A DNA stretch of 64,000 nt from Cladophialophora immunda. Its lineage: Eukaryota; Ascomycota; Eurotiomycetes; Chaetothyriales; Herpotrichiellaceae. Each line of letters starts with the position of its first letter. Position 1 is the first letter of the stretch. Positions 51,708-64,000 of the stretch are shown here, piece after piece. The stretch is from positions 1,054,001-1,118,000 of the forward strand of contig NW_015622548.1 in assembly GCF_000835495.1 (NCBI RefSeq). The letters run 5' to 3'. Position numbers and translations under genes: made by a program. The notes below the pieces were generated by a model. It had not been told where the DNA came from. It did not search any database and was given only the letters and a program-made list of their open reading frames with translations.

Positions 51708-54700
51708 TATCCATGTATGCCATGTACTACAACGGGCGGACAGCGGCAATGCTACATCCTCAGTTTGATGTTTGCGTGGACCGGCGCAGTGACGACGGGT
51801 TGTTTGACTGTTGGTAGGACTGCGAGCGTCGGAGTTCCAGTTCTGTTCGGATTCATGGCGGGAAAACACTGATACTTCCTGAATGGATAAGCCGAGCCAA
51901 TGTGGCTCAACTTTATCCCCCCCTTGTGCGGCTAAAAGGAGTTTCTCATAGGGAGGTATTGCCACATTGAAATGAAAAGGGATGGAGCGCGACATTGCCC
52001 AACGCGGTAACAGCAGTCTGCTTTGGTTCGCGAATTTTATGGCGCGTGTTCTAATTGTGTAGGGTGCATGTACTCGGTGCAAGGACCTCAAATAACGCGT
52101 TGTGCTCGGCACATTACCATGATGGCGGTAATTGGGGCCTGGGGAACAAGCACGGAGTACTTGAGCACGGAAGTGCGTAAGGGGGAGTTTGTCATGTAGT
52201 GATATGTCTCTGTGTCAATTCTTCCTACATCCGAGTACCTTATATATCTGTATTCCCTTCATAAGAATGGGCTGACGCTCTCGAGCACTCGGTCGTCGTG
52301 ATACGGTCGAACTGTCAGCCTCAGCCAGCCCAAAGGAGAGGCGCAGTAGGCGAGGAAGCCAGTGTGGCTCGGAAGATTTCTCAGTCGCGCAGCTGCAAGT
52401 CATCTCGATCCCCCTCGCTTGAGATCTTGGCTTTTGGTGCCCCCAGCCACCATCTTTTACTCTTTTCTGGGTCTCTATGCTACTGCAGGCGTGCTCGTGC
52501 GCGAAAGGCGACCTTTCCCGCAATCAAAAGGCTAAAGTGCTTGCATACGCGTGCAAGATTGCAGGGGCATGCAGGCCCAGAGGGTGAAACAAGACAAGCA
52601 ACATGGCGTTCAGAGGCTTTCCAGAGGCGCTTGATAAGGTTGTGCCACTCTGCGGTTGTGGTTGGGTGACAATCGATAAGGGCCGACGCCGCCAAATCTT
52701 TGCTTAATTTAGTAGGCGCCGCCAATGAGGTCTGTCGGATCAGAGTTTGAAAGCGCAGTCGGTGTGGTTTGACCTAAACACCCTTGAACAGGCCGGCAAT
52801 TCTTAGAGTATCTCCTCCCCCACTGGTTCCAGAAACAAAATCCTTTAGCGAAAGCCACGATGAAACGGGTGCGTGGCTTGGGGATTTCGTAAACCGTTGT
52901 CGTCGTGGCGCGTTGCTTGGCCTCTGGTTTTGAAGGCTTTGACGACTATGGTGACGAGTCCGCGGTCGGTGTGCAGATCATCATCTTATTCCAGAGGACC
53001 AGGCATACTCTTCGAAAGCCGCAACCTGTGTCAATCCACTCCACTCCAATCATACTCGTACTCTTCAAAGAGATCCAGTGTGGAAAAGGGAGGTTGCATT
53101 GCGTCCGCTGCCAGACGCATGTTCAACCGCAGTGTAGCCAGCAATCACCTTGTGACAACTTGGTACAAACATCAGTGGGTGGTTTCCCTTGATTTTGGCG
53201 AGAGCTCGCTATGTCGCTTGTGTCTCACAAGGAATTGGCACCTCGGTTGCAGGTAGCACAGCTTAGGCAATAGTGACTCAGTCATGATACACGAGGATGG
53301 GTGGTTTGTCTTCTTGACGAAGAAGCATCCCTGAATTGGATCTGCTTGAGATCAGAGTTTGCACAAGTAGGATGGCTCGATAACACGAGTACTCGTAGAC
53401 CTCCCATGTCCATGGCTCCATTCTGTGGGTCTCTTCGTTCCAACTTGAAGACGAATGCTGAGGTACAACTGCCATGTGGAACAAACACGAGCATTGGATT
53501 CTGGTGAGAGAAACGGCACTCCGTACTCCGTACTGGACTCAGGTCCCTGCTCGTAGGTAGGTACACAGAATGGGTCACGGACCAGACCGAATGCGTTGGT
53601 TTGTGGTTTCATCTCCCGAGACAGGCCCGCCTGTGTATGAGCAACCACCTTTTAATACTTTTGTGCCTCTAGGTAAGTCGGTTGCGAACAGCGAGGAAAG
53701 ACGTGCGCTGCTGCTTGCTATACTCAGCTATTTTCTTGTTGTGTGCGGGTGGGAAATTTGAGACCTGGTAAGCGAATAAAGTGCATGCGTAGAGGTTGCG
53801 TGGCCTCTATCTCGGGCTGCCTTGATTTGGGATGCGGAGGAGCTTAGCAATGTCTCTGAGGAAATGATTAGCTTCCTGGTCGCCTCCGCAATCAGCTTTC
53901 CTTCTCCTTGATCCCAAGTTACCTTATCACCACTCTCGCTTCATCAGTGTGTCCACGTTGGAAGGCAAGGCCATCACCAACGGTCTGTAGGCGACTGTTG
54001 TTGGTCTCTGGGCGGTCGTTGCTTTGTCCTCAGATTCGTTTGTTTGAGCCAGACTCTCAAGCCAATGACAGAAGGGCTGGGAGCAGGAACATGGGACAAA
54101 ATAACTTTGGATCCCAAGCTAGCTTTGTTAGCGGACGATCGAGGGCGCTCGAGGTGGAGCTGCAATTTCTTTGTGGTGCAATGTTGGCCCTCGAACAGCA
54201 GGGGCGCCATTGGAAGGGTGCAGGGGTACGCTCCAGGCTTAACCTGTTCCTGAGCGGCAACTGGGCCACCCCCAGACACAAAGGAATCACCCCCCCCCCC
54301 CCAAGAAATCCTGGCGCCCAGAATTGCGTCTGTAGTCTCCCCTTTCCCTTTCTTTCCCAACCTGCATAACCAGCTCGTTCCATTGCAGACCAAACTGAAC
54401 ACTGCATTTTTACTCTCGTTCACTACCACTGTCCGTTGTTTATCCTCTGTTTATACTTCTCCCTCCGCCGCCCTCAGTTGGCTCACGTTCATTACCAGAG
54501 AGACTTTTCTCTCGTTCACTCCTTTTGTACAAATCCCTCGACCTAAACGCCAGCTTCCTCCCTTTCCTCAATCCCGCCGCTCTCCAAATTCCGAGAGAGC
54601 ACTCGAGCCTCCGCGTCTAACATTCCAGCACTGATCATATGAGTCTCTGGCTTTGTATGCCCTCCTAACCCTGCGAACGGCCTCGAACACCCCCTTGCCT

Positions 54701-54905
54701 TGTCTGCCTCTTTCACGAGGCGATTCATTCTCTGCAAATATTGGAACCAGACAAAGAACTAACACGCGGGTCGTGCGTACACACAGATTCGTCGGGCTTC
54801 ATTTTCTGCAGTCCCACATAACCTATACACTCATTGACAATCTCCTCCATAGCCAGTCTTTGAGAGACTGCTGCGTACACTCGTTTCGAGAATCCCACAA
54901 TCAAC
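51708..54905. other. Long gene-poor interval and SUN gene promoter
   Basis: 3.2 kb with only short frames lacking family features. A run of 13 C lies at 54290-54302. From about 54410 to 54900 the plus strand is rich in CT tracts, as in leaders of strongly expressed fungal genes, so a long 5' UTR of the SUN-family gene is likely. Confidence 0.5.
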
Positions 54906-56260
54906 ATGAGGTTCTCGTCGATTGCCTTGACGGCAGTCACTGCCTCGGCCACTCTCGCCCAGCCTCACGTCCACAAACATCGACACTTGCACGAGCACAA
55001 GGAGCGCGATGTTACCGAAACCGCCTGGACAGCTGGCCCGACTGCCTACGTTTATATGCTCAATGGCAAGGAGCTGTCGGCTGGAGAGGTGTGCGAAGGT
55101 CTGGAGGATCATGAATTGAAGTTCGTGGATGGTCAAGATCCCGGTGTTTGCTCCCAGGTTTCGACCACCTCCAGCAGCTGGTCTTCGGCTCCTTCCACTT
55201 CAACGGAATCGAGTACAACCACTTCGACCACCACAACCTGGTCGGCTCCTGCCTCCTCCTCTCCGGCGGCCGAGTTCTTCCAGAGCCCATCTTCAGCCTG
55301 GTCCAGCCCAAGCGATTCTGCTAGTTCTAGCTCATCGCCCACACAGTCTTCCTCTGTGTCCTCTGGCGGCACCGGTATCACTGCTTCATTCCCGGACGGT
55401 CAACTTGATTGCAGCACTTTCCCCTCCCAGTATGGTCCTATCGCCCTTGATTATCTCGGAATGGGTGGCTGGGCAGGCTTGCAGGCAGTTTCGATCGCGG
55501 GTGGCTTGGTTAACCACATTGTGACGGGCGTGTCGGGACAGTCTTGCTCAGAAGGAATGATGTGCTCCTACGCTTGCCCCCCCGGCTATCAGAAATCCCA
55601 GTGGCCTTCAACCCAAGGTGCTACTGGCCAATCCGTCGGCGGCCTCTCTTGTTCAGGCGGCAAGCTTCATCTGACAAACCCGGGTCTCTCAAGCAGCCTT
55701 TGCATTCCTGGTGTTGGTGGCGTCCAAGCTACCAACGACGCTAGTGGTGTTGTTGCCATTTGCCGTACAGATTATCCTGGAACTGAGTCTGAAACCATCC
55801 CAGTCGAACTTCAATCTGGTGAAACTGAGCAATTGACCGTTCCTGATGCCGCCACCTACTACGAATGGCAAGGACAATCAACCTCTGCCCAGTACTATCT
55901 GAATCCCATTGGAGTGTCTGCCGCTCAAGGTTGCCAATGGGGATCACCTGGACAAAACATTGGCAACTATGCGCCCATCAACTTCGGCGTGGGTGCCAAA
56001 GGAGGTGTGACTTGGTTATCAATCTTCCAAAATTCTCCAACAACCAACGCCCAATATCAAGGCACCGTTGAGTTGAAGGGTAATTTGTCTGGATCTTGTA
56101 AATACTCCAACGGTCAATATTGCGGTGCTAGTGGATGCAACTCGCAAGGATGCACTGTGAGTTAACTTTCCAATCGCCTCCTACACCTTGTTGCCCAAGA
56201 CTAACTTCGCTCTAGGTCTCGGTCATATCGGGCACTGCAACCTATGTCATCTCCAACTAG
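54906..56260 (+). CDS. SUN-family cell-wall protein (UTH1/SIM1/SUN4 type)
   Basis: Two exons, 54906-56156 and 56216-56260 (431 residues). The last 15 codons lie in exon 2 and complete the conserved ending CTVSVISGTATYVISN. The N-terminus is a signal peptide (MRFSSIALTAVTASATLAQ), followed by the His-rich segment HVHKHRHLHEHKERD typical of the family. A Ser/Thr-rich spacer of about 75 residues (probably O-mannosylated) follows. The SUN domain begins near residue 158 (FPDGQLDCSTFPSQYG) and contains the conserved Cys pattern (GMMCSYACPPGYQKSQWP, CIPG, GSPGQNIGNYAPINFGVG). These proteins are secreted or wall-bound, act on beta-glucan and matter for septation and wall remodelling. Confidence 0.95.
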
Positions 56261-57459
56261 ACCAAACATCGAAACAATATCTCCCTGTACATGTTACGAT
56301 CTTCTTGCTTTCATACCGCATATCACACCCGGCGTTGACGTCTGGGTTTTCTTACGCATTTTTCGTTGCTGGTTTAGAGCGTGGTGGAGCCTTCAGGATC
56401 TACAGTGGTCGACGATGTCTTGTTGGATATTTGGGATATCAGAAAAAAGACCTCGAGAGCATATGGAGCGGCACGTGCTACAGCAAAATATTTGTTCTGG
56501 TACGGAGTCTCCCTTCCGCGGGAGACTGACGAGTTGTCTCGGCTTCGTCTCCATGTCCAAGATACCCCTTCCGCTGGACATGGAGACGAAGCGCGAGCCA
56601 ATGAGGGCAAAATGTGGTTGTCTAGGAGGTAAACTCATCTTATGCCAGACAAGTGAAGCATCAGATGCCAGTGAAATCAAAGAGAGTGGAACTAGCTGCA
56701 GGGATATTTGGCTCTTTACAGACTCAAGACACGACTACTTATGGGAGACGTCTCTACGTGGCCAAATCTTTGATCAACTGCGGCGGCATTCAACTTCATC
56801 CACTGGTCTCTGGGTTAAGATATGCGCATGAAGAGTACGCATTGAAGAACGTGTCGGCCGAGGCGAGAGCTGGACAAGGACGTCTCGCGAAAGTTTGACT
56901 CGGCGGCGTGTCGCTGTGTTCCGATATCCAACATGCTCGTCTAGACGTGGCAATGGTGTACAATATCAATAGAGGGGATACCATGCTCGCAACTAGCTAC
57001 ATGTAGCACATGTATCATGTACTAGACAACGCCAGGGTCTCAAGGTCGATTTTCTTCTTGTGCAGTGAAGCCCAATTCCCCGATGCGAATCGATGTTGTT
57101 ACATTGATCCTATTACTTCGCTGTCAACAACATACACTTTTGCACCGTTGGCCCGGTTTTCGCTGATCTTGGTAAAATCCTCAATCTTATCCCAAGACGA
57201 TCGGTCCCCGCTTCCCTCAAATCACTTCAATAGCCGACGAGCGTGTATGCTCGTACCTATGGCCTCAAGCCCTGCTCCAGTACGTGGGGCCGGGGCTGTG
57301 GAGTGATGACAACCGGATATTGCACCCTATTTGGGATCTTCTGTCAACATGTGGTCCATGCCGCCGTCTCGTCCTGTGTGCAGCAGGGGGCCACATCAAC
57401 AGCCAACAATGATACTCCCTTCCATCGGGCTCCTGAGCCAAATTTCTCGGGTTGACCTT
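56261..57459. other. Intergenic
   Basis: It lies between the 3' ends of the SUN gene and the beta-galactosidase gene. The sequence CCGCGGGAGACTGACGAGTTG (near 56516-56536) is followed about 50 bases on by a partly inverted GGAGACGAAG-containing stretch (TCGTCTCCATGTCC and GGACATGGAGACGA), a long inverted repeat around 56548-56592. No gene is called. Confidence 0.45.
56547..56592. repeat. Long inverted repeat in 3' flank
   Basis: TTCGTCTCCATGTCC (from about 56547) and its reverse complement GGACATGGAGACGAA (ending about 56591) form 15-bp arms around a loop of about 15 bases. As RNA it would give a strong hairpin downstream of the SUN gene. Confidence 0.6.
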
Positions 57460-62504
<5,045 letters not shown>

Positions 62505-64000
62505 ATGAGGCACGTCTCACTGCCACTGGAAGACTTGAAAGTCTGGGCGCATTTCAACGATGTCCAGCTCTTCGAGACATCAATCGAGCCTCATATCGTC
62601 AGAGAGGATGGCAATGACAAAGGCGGTGGTCTGCTCGCGACTGGCGAACACGGTCCAGGACAACCTCTTGTTGCGGTTCCACACGAGCTGGTGCTATCGA
62701 AAGAGCGAGTCGAGCAATATGCAAAAGCAGACCAGAGCTTAAAGGAGCTCGTTGAGGCAGCAGCTTCCTTAGTCCAGGTAGGCCCCAGGCAACAGCGTGT
62801 CTAAAACCACGGCCAGGTAGGTCGATAAACAACACACTGACTCCTCGACCGGAATTTCAGAGTCCCCGAACGACGGTGCTACTGTTTCTCATCTATCAGA
62901 TGACAATCAACAACTCCAGCTCCCACGGCCATGGACTGGGATTCAATAATCCTTTCGCCGGCTATGTCAAAATGTTGCCAGACGCAATCCCGCTGCCGAC
63001 GTTCTACACGGCCGAGGAAAGGGAATTACTGATCGGTACATCCCTGTCAGAGGCCCTGGAGCAGAAAGTAATCAGTCTGGAGCGGGAATTTGATAGTCTA
63101 AAAGCTGCGACTGCAAAGATCCCCTGGTGCCAAGAGATTTGGTGGAGCGAAAGCGCAGATTGCTTGACCTTTGAAGATTGGAAACTTGCAGATGCAATGT
63201 ACCGCTCTCGTGCGCTGGAGCTGCCCCAAGGCGTTGGCGTTGGCATGGTCCCTGTCATCGACATGGCGAATCATGCCTCTGACGACCGTTACAACGCCAG
63301 GTTCGAGGTAGACGAAGACTCGGGATCCGTATTGCTCGTCGTACGAGATGACAGGATCGTCCACAAAGGAGACGAGATTACCATCATGTACGGCTGCGGC
63401 GGTGCATGCGAGATGATCTTTTCATACGGGTTCCTGGAAGAGCACGCGAGCAGTGCCAGGGAGATCTTCCTAAGTTTGTCCATCCCATCCGACGACCCTC
63501 TACGACTGGCCAAGGTCCGGTTCGCGCAAGAAGCGCCGGGGGTCCGCATCTATGTGGATGACTCAGATCAGGTACGCTGGGAGAGTACCTTTGTCTGGTG
63601 GGCATGCATCAATGAGGAAGACGGTCTAGATTTTCGAGTGGAGCAGACTATCGACGGAGGTACGGAGCTGAAGGCCTTATGGAAGGACAATGCGCTCGCC
63701 TCAGACACATCGTTGCAGTCGATCTTGCTCGCAGATCGCCTCCGAGACATATTCGTCCTGCGGGCGGTCGTCACAATCCAAGCAAGGATCGAAGAACAAG
63801 GATCACGCCTCGCTGGACATGAAGAGCAATATAACAACACTGTCTGCAGTGATCAAGTCAGAGATTCGGTATATGGGGCTATCGGGAAACTTCGGAGCCT
63901 GGAAATGGAGCTCCTGACCAGGGCCTATCAGACCCTTGAGGAAGAGGTACGTTTCCTCGCATTCGACAGGTGTGACTAGCGTGTATCCTAAATCCCTTAC
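62505..64000 (+). CDS. SET-domain lysine methyltransferase, 3' partial
   Basis: Exon 1 is 62505-62777 and exon 2 starts at 62861. The split-SET arrangement of RuBisCO-LSMT/SETD6/RKM-like enzymes is visible: GGGLLATGEHGPGQPLVAVPHELVLS (SET-N), a long helical insert, VGMVPVIDMANHASDDRYNARF (the D-x-x-NH AdoMet/substrate motif), GDEITIMYGCGGACEMIFSYGFLEE (Tyr motif), then the helical substrate-binding domain. It methylates Lys residues of ribosomal or other non-histone proteins using S-adenosylmethionine. The open frame runs to a stop at 63979. At 63947 the codons EEE meet a consensus donor GTACGT where homologues continue helical, so the coding exon probably ends at 63946 and the gene continues beyond the window. 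Confidence 0.87.

Overview
The window is nuclear DNA of a filamentous ascomycete (Pezizomycotina). Most genes carry short introns (about 45 to 120 bases) with GT-AG ends and CTAAC/CTGAC-like branch sites. There are no operons or bacterial signals, and the proteins belong to typical mould families: a C2H2 plus Zn2Cys6 regulator, a SUN-family wall protein, FAL1, RRP46 and a PTPA. A Eurotiomycete such as a black yeast (Chaetothyriales), rich in catabolic clusters, is my guess; the sequence alone does not prove it. Splice junctions below were chosen by reading frame, phase and domain continuity, and each joined length is a whole number of codons.

Bases 1-18231 are an accessory metabolic cluster. 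It holds a secreted epoxide-hydrolase-like alpha/beta hydrolase (cut by the left edge), a sugar-porter MFS protein, a ketose/polyol-type SDR, a large regulator with two kinds of zinc DNA-binding domain, a second SDR, a cytosolic alpha/beta hydrolase, two more SDRs in convergent orientation, and a cytochrome P450. No polyketide, peptide or terpene backbone enzyme is visible. The set therefore looks more like uptake and stepwise oxidation/hydrolysis of an external compound, or the tailoring half of a larger cluster, than a complete biosynthetic cluster.

Bases 18.9-32.7 kb are mostly core genes on the minus strand: FAL1/eIF4A-III helicase, a disordered repeat protein, NAD kinase, exosome subunit RRP46 and a mitochondrial carrier. 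A GT8 glycosyltransferase (plus strand) and a large orphan membrane protein follow. Bases 32.7-42.1 kb are gene-poor: a Cys-rich hypothetical protein, a three-exon unknown protein and the PP2A activator (PTPA).

Bases 42.1-49.8 kb form a second small accessory block: an FMO-type and a salicylate-hydroxylase-type flavin monooxygenase, divergent from an allantoate-permease-type MFS transporter, then a PAQR receptor gene broken by a one-base frameshift. The rest (50.6 kb to the end) has a DUF202 membrane protein, a SUN-family cell-wall protein, an intracellular GH2 beta-galactosidase and a SET-domain lysine methyltransferase whose last exon probably lies beyond the right edge.

Non-coding structure worth noting: an inverted CGG repeat between SDR4 and the P450, with the core CGGAGA repeated in other promoters of the first cluster; two UUCG-tetraloop hairpins and a G-quadruplex-prone tract in the likely 3' UTR of the repeat-protein gene; and a (CCAAT)5 tract near the SET gene.
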